The notes beneath the pieces are model-generated. The model saw nothing but the letters and a program-made list of their open reading frames with translations. It did not search any database and was not told the DNA's origin. Of a stretch of DNA of 64,000 bases, positions 44,813-52,283 are shown one piece after another. The translations under genes were made by a program, and so were the position numbers. Source of the DNA: Synechococcales cyanobacterium GL140_1_metabat_312. Lineage in GTDB: Bacteria; Cyanobacteriota; Cyanobacteriia; Leptolyngbyales; Leptolyngbyaceae. The first letter of the stretch is position 1; every line of letters begins with the position of its first letter. Location of the stretch: assembly GCA_025351345.1 (NCBI GenBank), contig JANXWB010000010.1, forward strand, positions 142,202 to 206,201. The letters are read 5' to 3'.

Positions 44813-45310
44813 TCATGAATAGGTTTTCATGGCTCGTTGAATATCCCGCTGATCGTCCTTGCGACGGCTGTCTTCTCGTTTATCGTGGAGCTTTTTACCG
44901 CGTACTAAGGCGAGATCTATTTTCACTTTGCCGCGCTTGAGATACATTTTTAGCGGAACCAACGTCAGCCCATCTTGTTCCACCCGACCAATCAGCTTAC
45001 GGATTTCTTGGCGGTGAAGAAGAAGTTTGCGCGTGCGGCGTGGATCGTGGTTAAACACTTGAGCCGTGGTGCCATGGGGAGAGACGTGGACATTGTTCAG
45101 CAAAATTTCGCCATCACGAATGGAAGCATAGCCATCACGCAAATTCGCTCGACCTTCCCGAATGGATTTAACTTCGGTCCCGACTAGGCAAACTCCCGCT
45201 TCAAAGGTCTCTAATATTTCGTATTGGAATCTTGCTTGACGGTTATCAGCCACAATTTTGAACCCGTCGCCTGAGGGTTTGCTGGTTTTGGCGTTATTTT
45301 TCGTGTTCAT
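44813..45310 (-). CDS. smpB: SsrA-binding protein SmpB
   Basis: The 165-residue protein binds tmRNA in trans-translation. Core sequences are KIVADNRQARFQYEILETFEAGVCLVGTEVKSIREGRANLRDGYA, FNHDPRRTRKLLLHRQEI and LVPLKMYLKRGKVKIDLALVRGKKLHDKRE, with a basic C-terminal tail for the decoding centre. The tmRNA gene is not in the window. Confidence 0.95.
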   Translation of the reverse strand: MNTKNNAKTSKPSGDGFKIVADNRQARFQYEILETFEAGVCLVGTEVKSIREGRANLRDGYASIRDGEILLNNVHVSPHGTTAQVFNHDPRRTRKLLLHRQEIRKLIGRVEQDGLTLVPLKMYLKRGKVKIDLALVRGKKLHDKREDSRRKDDQRDIQRAMKTYS

Positions 45311-45374
45311 TTGAGGCAGTAACCATCGCGCAATAAGTTCTATCGTAACTCAAAATAATCTGAACCTAATCTGA

Positions 45375-46139
45375 TTAAACTCCCGCAAACCATTCATAGC
45401 CCTGATCTTCCCAAAAACCCTTGACGGGGTTGAGTCCATATCGCGCTGTGGCCATCAATAGGGCACGATCGGACCTCTCGCGTAACCAAACAGGCGGCAC
45501 CAAGGACGAGGTAAAGGTAATCCGCGTGACCCATTTGCTGAGTTTGTAACCCAACTTAATGGGCGAAGCAAGGCGTAGGGGTGCGCCATTGGGAATGGGA
45601 ATCGGATTGCCGTTCATCTCATAGGCTAATAGGGTTTGGGGATGAACTAAGGATGCAATATCCCAGCTTTCGTAATAGCCATCGGCGGATTGAATATAGA
45701 CATATTTGACATTATTAGCAGGTTGGGCCAGTTGGACCAGATCCCGCAGTGATACGCCAGCCCATTGCACAATAGCCGCCCAGCCCTCGACGCACACATG
45801 ACGAATTACCATGGATTTCTTAGAGAGCTTATACAAATCCTCCATTGATAAATTTAAGGGCTTGACTACATCGCCATCTAGAGTCAACCGAAAGGTACTC
45901 GGGTCGATCGCCGGGGCATAGTTAGAAAACCCATTCACAATCAGCTCGGCGGGCTGTATTCGGCTAAGGGCAAACTCAGGCACAGGCGACTGCTTTAATA
46001 ACAGGGCTTCGATCGACTGATTAAATCCTTCCGTCGCCATCCCAACCAAATTTCCCAGATCCGCCGAAGCACACCCCGTCAGCCCAAGGCTCAGTCCCGC
46101 CCCGCCCGCCAACCTTAAAAAATCTCGTCGTGCAATCAT
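45375..46139 (-). CDS. Exported molybdopterin-dependent oxidoreductase (SuoX/MsrP-like)
   Basis: The 254-residue protein has a twin-arginine signal (MIARRDFLRLAGGAGLSLGLTGC) ending in a possible lipobox Cys. The oxidoreductase domain includes STFRLTLDGDVVKPLNLSMEDL, RHVCVEGWAAIVQWAGVSL with the Cys ligand of Moco, and APLRLASPIKLGYKLSKWVTRI. It belongs to the sulfite-oxidase/MsrP superfamily without a heme domain. Substrate unknown. I start at ATG 46139 because the Tat signal begins there; the longer frame to 46184 is unlikely. Confidence 0.87.
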   Translation of the reverse strand: MIARRDFLRLAGGAGLSLGLTGCASADLGNLVGMATEGFNQSIEALLLKQSPVPEFALSRIQPAELIVNGFSNYAPAIDPSTFRLTLDGDVVKPLNLSMEDLYKLSKKSMVIRHVCVEGWAAIVQWAGVSLRDLVQLAQPANNVKYVYIQSADGYYESWDIASLVHPQTLLAYEMNGNPIPIPNGAPLRLASPIKLGYKLSKWVTRITFTSSLVPPVWLRERSDRALLMATARYGLNPVKGFWEDQGYEWFAGV

Positions 46140-46558
46140 GCTAGATGTTCCATGGGGTGATCTTTCGTAGAATCCGCAGGTCAATTATATAGGTAAATTT
46201 TATGCGACGATTTCTAGTGTATCGCCATTGCTGGAACGGCGCAGGTTTTGGGCACTATAGGATTTCAGACCAAATTAAGGTAGGGAATTGACCCTTGTAA
46301 AACAGATTTTAGCGAAGCATTACGGTACAATTTCGTTCGTAAGTACCGATTTCATCACAATCTCTACTGTCACTTGGCTCAGGATTGCAGACACAACCCC
46401 ATTGATTTGGCTGGGAATTTTGCAATTCGTTTCAGCAATCCCAAATAAATCTGTTCAAACATAAATTTATTTGAGAAATTGTTACTTTTTTTTCATAAAG
46501 ATTCGTAAACTAAGAGCCAGTCACCGTTCATCGACACCCCTCCAAGGAGAAATAAGAT
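46140..46558. other. Intergenic region before cruF
   Basis: These 420 bases between divergent genes hold no gene. CGGTAC (46323-46328) and GTACCG (46343-46348) are 6-bp half-sites with 14 bases between. AAGGAG just before 46559 is the cruF ribosome-binding site. Confidence 0.4.
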
Positions 46559-47464
46559 ATGCAAAAACTTGCGATCGCAGAGCGAGCAAGCTTAGTGGGT
46601 CATAGTGTCTCTCTAGCATTTGGACTCGCGGGCCTACTGATTGTTCTGCCCAGTCCAGAAATCATTGCAGCCCTTCCAGCCATTGGCCAGCAGGCATTCG
46701 GCTACAGCATGTCTGGCGGGGGTGTTGTATACATTGTCCTAGGGGCAATTGTGATGTCCCTGTATGCCTACCAAGTCCTAGGGACAAAGCGCTGGCTAGG
46801 CTTCATGGTGCCTGCGGTGGTGCTGTCCTTGGGGAGCGAACTCTTGGGAACCAGCACAGGCTTTCCCTTTGGGGCCTACAGCTATTTAAATGGTCTGGGC
46901 TACAAGGTTGCGGGGCTGGTGCCATTTACTATTCCACTGTCATGGTTTTATGTGGGGCTTGCTTGCTATGTCATCGCCCGGTCTGGCCTAGAGCAGTTTA
47001 AGCTACCGATGTGGGTTCAGGCTGTGGGCAGTGTGTTTGTAGGGTCCGTACTCCTGACGGCTTGGGACTTCGTGTTGGATCCGGCTATGAGTCAAGCGAA
47101 TTACCCGTTCTGGCAGTTCCAGGATGTGGGTGAGCTGTTTGGGATGCCTTACCGGAACATTACGGGCTGGTTGGGGACGGGCATGGTGTTTATGACTCCA
47201 GCAGCTTTTATTTGGGGTAATGAAAAACTCAACTTGCGCCGATCGCAGCTTTTTACGCCCATGGCCGTTTATTTGATTAACTTTGCCTTTGGGGCCGCTA
47301 TTACTTTGGCACAGCTTAATCAAAGCTTCTGGGTGATGATGGCGATTTCGGTGCTTTTGGGCGTAGTTCCAGCCATTTTGCTTTGGCGCAAGACTCCGAT
47401 TTCGACAGTGGCTGATTTGGAAAATAGCTTAAAAAATACGCCGCAGGAGCCTGTGACGCTTTGA
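46559..47464 (+). CDS. cruF: Carotenoid 1',2'-hydratase CruF
   Basis: The 301-residue membrane protein (DUF422 family) has about seven to eight hydrophobic segments. Family features include SLGSELLGTSTGFPFGAYSY, VPFTIPLSWFYVGLACYV, TAWDFVLDPAM and GMPYRNITGWLGTGMVFM. CruF adds water at the 1',2' end of gamma-carotene on the way to myxoxanthophyll in cyanobacteria. It ends with TGA inside the TTGA overlap with the next gene, so the two are translationally coupled. The adjacent CruG glycosyltransferase supports the assignment. Confidence 0.9.
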   Translation: MQKLAIAERASLVGHSVSLAFGLAGLLIVLPSPEIIAALPAIGQQAFGYSMSGGGVVYIVLGAIVMSLYAYQVLGTKRWLGFMVPAVVLSLGSELLGTSTGFPFGAYSYLNGLGYKVAGLVPFTIPLSWFYVGLACYVIARSGLEQFKLPMWVQAVGSVFVGSVLLTAWDFVLDPAMSQANYPFWQFQDVGELFGMPYRNITGWLGTGMVFMTPAAFIWGNEKLNLRRSQLFTPMAVYLINFAFGAAITLAQLNQSFWVMMAISVLLGVVPAILLWRKTPISTVADLENSLKNTPQEPVTL

Positions 47465-48660
47465 GCCAATCTCTGAGTCAATTGTATTTAGCTCCCCTAA
47501 TCTTTCTGATATTGATCGCGCAAATTCCGGCGGTGCTGTTGTTGTTATCGCGGATGATGCGTGGTCCCTTTCGCCATCCACCACTCAAGCCTAAGCTCGG
47601 TAAATCCGATCGGCCCAATACCGTGAGTGTCGTTGTGCCTACCTTGAATGAAGTCGAGCGGTTGTCGCCTTGTTTAGTAGGACTGGGAGCGCAAGATTCG
47701 ACCCTGCGGGAAGTAATGGTGGTGGATAGCCGATCGACCGATGGAACGGGGAATTTGGTGTTGGCGGCGAAGGCGAAGGACGATCGGTTCCAACTGATGG
47801 AAGATCCATTGCTGCCGTCCGATTGGGTTGGGCGACCTTGGGCATTGCACAATGGCTTTTTGGCGACGAGTCCTGACAGTGAATGGGTTCTGGGGATTGA
47901 TGCAGATACCCAGCCTCAGCCCGGACTAATTGCGAGCTTGGTCGAAGTCGCGGAAAAAGGGAATTACGACTTAATTTCTCTGTCTCCACGTTTTATCTTA
48001 AGAAAACCGGGCGAAATCTGGTTACAACCAGCCCTGCTGATGACTTTGGTCTATCGATTTGGGGCGGCGGGGGAAACGAGTAACGAGGCTAACCGGGTCA
48101 TGGCTAATGGGCAATGCTTTCTTTGTCGCCGATCGCTTCTAGTTGATTTAGATGGATACACAACGGCCCGCAGCTCATTTTGTGATGATGTCACGCTGGC
48201 TCGTAATGCCGCAGCCCAAGGCGCAAAGGTAGCCTTTTTAGATGGTGCGAAGGTCTTGAAGGTGCGGATGTATGACGGGATGGCTGAGACTTGGAGAGAG
48301 TGGGGCCGATCGTTGGATTTGAAAGACGCAGCAGAACCCGGTCAAGTCTGGGCTGATCTAATATTTCTAGGACTAGTCCAAGGCTTGCCCCTAGTGTTAC
48401 TTGCCTTGGCTAGCGGTCTATGGCTCAGCGGCATGACAACCTTGACGGTGTTGGGCTTATTCGTGACGAATTTGGTTTTAGTGGTGATGCGGTTTGCGCT
48501 GTTGTTTGCGATCGCCCCTTCCTACGATCTCAGTTCGGCAAGCGGGAAATGGTTGTTTTGGCTATCCCCCTTTGCGGACCCAGCAGCAGTCTATCGAATT
48601 TTTCTATCCTCAACTCGTCAACCCAAACAATGGCGGGGTCGTAGCTATGGAGCGATGTGA
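47461..48660 (+). CDS. cruG: 2'-O-glycosyltransferase CruG
   Basis: The 399-residue membrane-bound family 2 glycosyltransferase has an N-terminal anchor, VSVVVPTLNEVERLSPCL, the nucleotide-binding VVDSRSTDGT, the metal site LGIDADTQPQPG, and two C-terminal membrane segments. CruG adds the sugar to the 2'-hydroxyl of myxol, following CruF in myxoxanthophyll synthesis. TTG at 47461 overlaps the cruF stop. Confidence 0.85.
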   Translation: MSQSLSQLYLAPLIFLILIAQIPAVLLLLSRMMRGPFRHPPLKPKLGKSDRPNTVSVVVPTLNEVERLSPCLVGLGAQDSTLREVMVVDSRSTDGTGNLVLAAKAKDDRFQLMEDPLLPSDWVGRPWALHNGFLATSPDSEWVLGIDADTQPQPGLIASLVEVAEKGNYDLISLSPRFILRKPGEIWLQPALLMTLVYRFGAAGETSNEANRVMANGQCFLCRRSLLVDLDGYTTARSSFCDDVTLARNAAAQGAKVAFLDGAKVLKVRMYDGMAETWREWGRSLDLKDAAEPGQVWADLIFLGLVQGLPLVLLALASGLWLSGMTTLTVLGLFVTNLVLVVMRFALLFAIAPSYDLSSASGKWLFWLSPFADPAAVYRIFLSSTRQPKQWRGRSYGAM

Positions 48661-48802
48661 AACGAGTTTAAATATGTCAGATTGTTGCGGCGGTGGCATT
48701 CTAGAGGGCGATCGCCAGCCATCATAGTAAAGTGAGGATCGGCGGTCAGAGTTTATCTTTCGATCGCTTTAATCTTTTTGACCAAAATGGGGAATAACAC
48801 TC

Positions 48803-49042
48803 ATGGTTCAGCGTGGTTCTAAAGTTCGCATTCTGCGGAAAGAGTCTTACTGGTACAACGACATCGGTACTGTCGCATCTATTGATGCAAGCGGTATCAA
48901 ATACAATGTGGTTGTTCGGTTTGATAAAGTAAATTACACCGGTTTCAGCGGTAGCCCATCTGGGGTCAATACCAACAATTTCGGCACGAGCGAACTCGTC
49001 GAAGTCGAAGCGCCACCAGCAGCAAAAGCAAAAAAAGCATAG
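48803..49042 (+). CDS. psaE: Photosystem I subunit IV (PsaE)
   Basis: The 79-residue stromal protein is an SH3-like barrel on the photosystem I acceptor side and helps dock ferredoxin and flavodoxin. The sequence [22 protein letters not shown], then [24 protein letters not shown], is diagnostic. A short Ala/Lys tail follows. Its flavodoxin partner gene isiB is also in this window. A strong terminator follows at 49085. Confidence 0.97.
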   Translation: MVQRGSKVRILRKESYWYNDIGTVASIDASGIKYNVVVRFDKVNYTGFSGSPSGVNTNNFGTSELVEVEAPPAAKAKKA

Positions 49043-49389
49043 ATTCGTCTATTCTCTATTTGCTCAATACTGGTTTCATCAAACCAAAAGGGACTTCAAT
49101 CATTACGATCGGAGTCCCTTTTGATTTAAGTAATTTTGTTGATTATCGTGGAGTCTTGGTTCAACGATCTAACTTGCTCTGGCAGATTCTTTGGTAGCTT
49201 TCCGATTCTCGTTTCGAGAGGCTCCGCCAACGGGGTTGATCTTGAGAAACGATCGGGATAGTGTGACTACAGATAGTAAGAAAGTTTCTGGATAACCCCA
49301 ACGGGATATGAAATAGATCTGGCTGAGTTGCGAGGAGTTTTAAAATAGTTGAGTGAAGAAGTGTCTGTATGATTATGGAGTTTGGGACT
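49043..49389. other. Intergenic region after psaE
   Basis: The only structured element in these 350 bases is the psaE terminator (49085-49123). The rest up to the antitoxin gene holds no recognisable feature apart from a GGAG ribosome-binding site at 49377-49380. Confidence 0.5.
49085..49123 (+). terminator. Intrinsic terminator of psaE
   Basis: CAAAAGGGACT (49085-49095) pairs perfectly with AGTCCCTTTTG (49113-49123). The T-rich right arm follows the GC-rich core, with a 17-base loop containing CGATCG. Confidence 0.85.
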
Positions 49390-49659
49390 ATGGAAAGCAT
49401 CAGAGTACGTCAGCACGTTGGACAAGATGGTATTCTTCATCTCAATATTCCCGTTGGATTAGTGGAGAGAGAGGTAGAAGTTATGGTGATTTATCAGCCA
49501 ATTCTTTCTTATGCTGTTGTTGAAGAAGAAAAAGCGTCAACACCTGTCTCGAAGTCGTTGGACAGTCTTTATGGGATCTGTGCAGATGATTTGATTGTTA
49601 TTGACGATCTCGGGATTTCAGAGAGTCTTGATGATGAACTTGTTGGAGCTTTTGACTAA
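49390..49659 (+). CDS. Antitoxin of a VapBC-type pair
   Basis: The 89-residue protein starts MESIRVRQHVGQDGILHLNI, a swapped-hairpin AbrB/MazE-like start typical of the antitoxin family that precedes PIN toxins in cyanobacteria. The C-terminal half is acidic (DDLIVIDDLGISESLDDELV), suited to cover the toxin's active site. ATG at 49390 has GGAG nine bases before it; upstream ATGs at 49369 and 49375 are possible. The toxin starts two bases after the stop. Confidence 0.75.
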   Translation: MESIRVRQHVGQDGILHLNIPVGLVEREVEVMVIYQPILSYAVVEEEKASTPVSKSLDSLYGICADDLIVIDDLGISESLDDELVGAFD

Positions 49660-49661
49660 GA

Positions 49662-50069
49662 ATGCGTTATCTGCTGGACACTAATGTTTGTGTAATGTAT
49701 TTGAATGGTCGGTCAAGTGTAATACGCGATCGCTTAATTTTGACCCCTATTAAAGATATGGCTGTATGCTCTGTTGTCAAGGCTGAGCTGTTTTATGGTG
49801 CGATGCGAAGCAATAATCCAACTAGAACATTGGAACGTCAACAAGACTTTTTAGAGAGATTTGTCTCATTATCTTTTGGAGATGAGGCGGCGCTTTTGTT
49901 TGGTCAAATTCGGGCGAGTTTGGCTAGTGCAGGTACTCCGATTGGTGCTTATGATTTACAAATTGCGGCGATCGCTTTGACAAACAATCTAATTCTGGTA
50001 ACCCACAATACACAAGAGTTTGAACGTGTGAATGGGTTGCAACTTGAAGATTGGGAGATAGTGGTTTGA
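49662..50069 (+). CDS. PIN-domain toxin, VapC family
   Basis: The 135-residue ribonuclease has all PIN acidic residues: YLLDTNVCV at the N-terminus, KAELFYGA, GAYDLQIAAIAL and a C-terminal LVTHNTQEF with N/D. VapC toxins cleave tRNA or rRNA when the labile antitoxin is lost. It is intact and pairs with the gene directly upstream. Confidence 0.92.
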   Translation: MRYLLDTNVCVMYLNGRSSVIRDRLILTPIKDMAVCSVVKAELFYGAMRSNNPTRTLERQQDFLERFVSLSFGDEAALLFGQIRASLASAGTPIGAYDLQIAAIALTNNLILVTHNTQEFERVNGLQLEDWEIVV

Positions 50070-50167
50070 GTAAAGAAGATTTTTTTGCAATTCAACCGTG
50101 AAAATTTTGTAAGGGGGCGATCGCTGAGATAAGCTGAAGACTAACGTAGCATTGATGAAAGGTGAGC

Positions 50168-50464
50168 ATGAATGAAATCACTTTACAGACGATGAAACCA
50201 AATGTGGTGGAGAAACTTCAGAATCTTGCGCGATCGCATCAGCGTACTTTGGAGGAAGAAATTACGGTGATCTTAGAGAATGCTGTGCTTGTTGATCGGA
50301 GTATGGACTTGATAAGAGAATCTCTACAAGAACCTAAAGTTTCTAATTTTTGGAAGGGTTTGGAAAAGTTTAGACTGGCAATCGAAAATGATGGATTGCA
50401 ATTTACTAACGATGATTTTGCGGATTTACGCGATCGAAGTGTGGGAAGAGAAATTGTTCTATGA
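50168..50464 (+). CDS. Antitoxin-like ribbon-helix-helix protein (FitA/VapB type)
   Basis: The 98-residue protein starts MNEITLQTMKPNVVEKLQNL and has LEEEITVILENA, a ribbon-helix-helix of the FitA/VapB class, with an extra C-terminal region. The frame is intact. It ends inside ATGA overlap with the next start, the usual arrangement with a PIN toxin, but that toxin is deleted internally. Confidence 0.75.
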   Translation: MNEITLQTMKPNVVEKLQNLARSHQRTLEEEITVILENAVLVDRSMDLIRESLQEPKVSNFWKGLEKFRLAIENDGLQFTNDDFADLRDRSVGREIVL

Positions 50465-50664
50465 GCTTTCAGTATTTACTTGATACTAATACTCTGACGG
50501 AGCCAGCGAGACCTGTTCCAAATGAAAATATTTTATATAGGCTAAATATTCATCAAGCGGAGATTATCCGTATTGCTTATTTTAATGATCTGATTTTGGT
50601 AATTAACAATGTTTCTGATTTTCAGTTTTTCAAGAATTTAAGGGTTGAGAATTGGTTTCAGTGA
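50461..50664 (+). pseudogene. Internally deleted PIN toxin
   Basis: The 67-residue frame keeps the toxin start (MSFQYLLDTNTLTEPARP and NILYRLNIHQAEI) and its end (DLILVINNVSDFQFFKNLRVENWF) but lacks about 60 middle residues that hold two of the acidic catalytic positions. The frame is preserved across the deletion. It is almost certainly not a ribonuclease. Confidence 0.8.
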
Positions 50665-50699
50665 ATGATATCGCAAAAGTCAGTTGCTGATAGAGCCTT

Positions 50700-50926
50700 A
50701 TGAGTCTATGCCACTGTCATTAAGTCGGCGACTGGACGAACACAGGCGATTTATTTCAACTCTAACTATTGACTTTAACCGGATTGGATTTGGAGAATTT
50801 GGTCTAGGGAAAGTTCCGCCAAGCGATCGATCCCATTTGATTTACGGTCCACCACATATTTCAATGATCACGAATTTCGGACAGTGGTGAGTATTACCTT
50901 AAACTGCATAGAAAATTGTATTTTGT
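50700..50926. repeat. Remnant of a TpsB gene 3' end plus downstream DNA
   Basis: GCGATTTATTTCAACTCTAA near 50746-50766 and GGATTTGGAGAATTTGGT downstream are nearly the same as at 63552-63611. One frame ends RTQAIYFNSNY then stop, like the TpsB end RTLAIYFNSNYRF. Homology continues through a CACGAATTTCGG block to GCATAGAAAATTGTATTTT (50908-50926). It marks a lost copy of a secretion-porin gene. Confidence 0.75.
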
Positions 50927-50946
50927 AATAGGTTAGCTGACCTCTC

Positions 50947-51317
50947 GTGAACTCCTACATATCTTCTATTGCTATGAAAATTAATCGTCGATCACTGCTG
51001 ATTCCTTGGGCGTTCCTGATTGCGCTGTTTGTGGTGCTGATTCGACAGTCAGTCAGTTATGCAATAACGCGATTGGCGATCGTCCAGATAGGCATTGTCG
51101 TGATTGCGGGATTGCTCTATTTTTTGTGGAAACAAACGATCGTGCGGTGGAGTACGATCGCAAATGTCCGGTATGTCCCCATCATGCTCTAACAGAAAAT
51201 GCGATCGGTTGTCGAGATTTTGAAGCTATCACTTACCAACGTCCCCGCATTAAGAACCTAAATCCTAGTGGACACGATCGTTATACGATTGATTTTGATG
51301 GAAGCATCGAAAGATAG
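50947..51317 (+). pseudogene. Frameshifted copy of the Cys-rich membrane protein
   Basis: A first frame (from 50947, end 51192) gives a membrane segment pair (LIPWAFLIALFVVLI and IVVIAGLLYFLW). A second frame, shifted by one base, gives EYDRKCPVCPHHALTENAIGCRDFEAITYQRPRIKN, matching the soluble part of 32226-32627 (KCTVRPCDALTEQAIDCRDFEV, RKRPRFEN). The CxxC near the first Cys pair appears lost. The frames overlap near 51130-51190, so a frameshift broke the gene. Confidence 0.75.
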
Positions 51318-51481
51318 CCCAAATAGCGTATTCGATCAAAGGGACAGACTAGTTCACTTAATTCATGGAAAATTCTATTTTTTTTACTTAAAGAAGACAG
51401 GACTTCGATCGTAATAATCCAAGTCCTGTTTTAGTTACATGATGATTTTGTTAATTAGCTAGCTGTGCTTAGCTAGTTATT

Positions 51482-52255
51482 CTAGGGAATAGCGATCGCC
51501 TGAGTACTTACCGATCCATTGACCAAATTCTCTTTCGCTACTGGACCGAGTTTGACGGATTCTAAAAGTTCCTGCCAACGTTTTTCTAAGACGGGATCAT
51601 TAGGTTGAGCGCGGCGGAGTGTCACGAGATTTTCTAACGCACTATACCAAATTCCTTCCTGAGCATAAATTTTAGCTTGGTCACTCATAGAAGCCGTTTT
51701 CAGTTTTTTCGCCAGTTGGGCACTGGGTTGAACCCGCTGAATGTTACCTTCCGTTGACATAAATTGTTCATTGCCACAGGCTACCTGAAACTTCCAGCGA
51801 TAGTCTTTGCCCACTTGCAATGGTGGAATGCCACTATTACTTGGCAAACTAATCGCAATCACACCGGGTTGACCGCTCAATTGAAAGCGACTGCTATAGA
51901 CTTCGGTCTCCTGATCTAAAAGCACAAATTCACCGAAGGTTGGAGCCGTGGCCGGGACGGACCAAAACATGGTCGGATAGGCAGAAACAGTAGTGCCGGA
52001 ATCTTCTGGAATTAAGGCAGTCGCCTGAATAATGGAGCTATTTGGGGGTGTATTATTTTGAACGATCGTAGTTAGAGACGTATTCATGCAAGCGCCGCGT
52101 GTACCACCACTTTCTCGACGGCCAGGAATCCCCGCTCGCTTCGGCACATATCGATCGGCAAATGCAACACTACTCCAAGCGGATAGTAGCAAAGACGTGA
52201 GCAACACCACAGTAATTGGGCGGACCTGAGTTAGGGAAAAGTGGCGTAGATGCAT
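51482..52255 (-). CDS. DUF928-family exported protein
   Basis: The 257-residue protein has a signal peptide (ITVVLLTSLLLSAWSSVAFA) and the DUF928 pattern: RRESGGTRGAC, LIPEDSGTTVSAYPTMFWSVPA, LQVGKDYRWKFQVACG, and a helical end (WYSALENLVTLRRAQPNDP). DUF928 proteins in cyanobacteria lie beside CHASE2 and CHAT genes, as here, but their role is unknown. It follows the CHASE2-cyclase gene by 28 bases and is probably co-transcribed. Confidence 0.85.
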   Translation of the reverse strand: MHLRHFSLTQVRPITVVLLTSLLLSAWSSVAFADRYVPKRAGIPGRRESGGTRGACMNTSLTTIVQNNTPPNSSIIQATALIPEDSGTTVSAYPTMFWSVPATAPTFGEFVLLDQETEVYSSRFQLSGQPGVIAISLPSNSGIPPLQVGKDYRWKFQVACGNEQFMSTEGNIQRVQPSAQLAKKLKTASMSDQAKIYAQEGIWYSALENLVTLRRAQPNDPVLEKRWQELLESVKLGPVAKENLVNGSVSTQAIAIP

Positions 52256-52283
52256 AATTTAAGTGAGCTTTAGGATTAAAAGG

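Noticed and set aside
48674..48727. 17-codon frame between cruG and psaE (MSDCCGGGILEGDRQPS)
   Set aside because: Too short, no ribosome-binding site, and contains a HIP1 palindrome; no supporting evidence.
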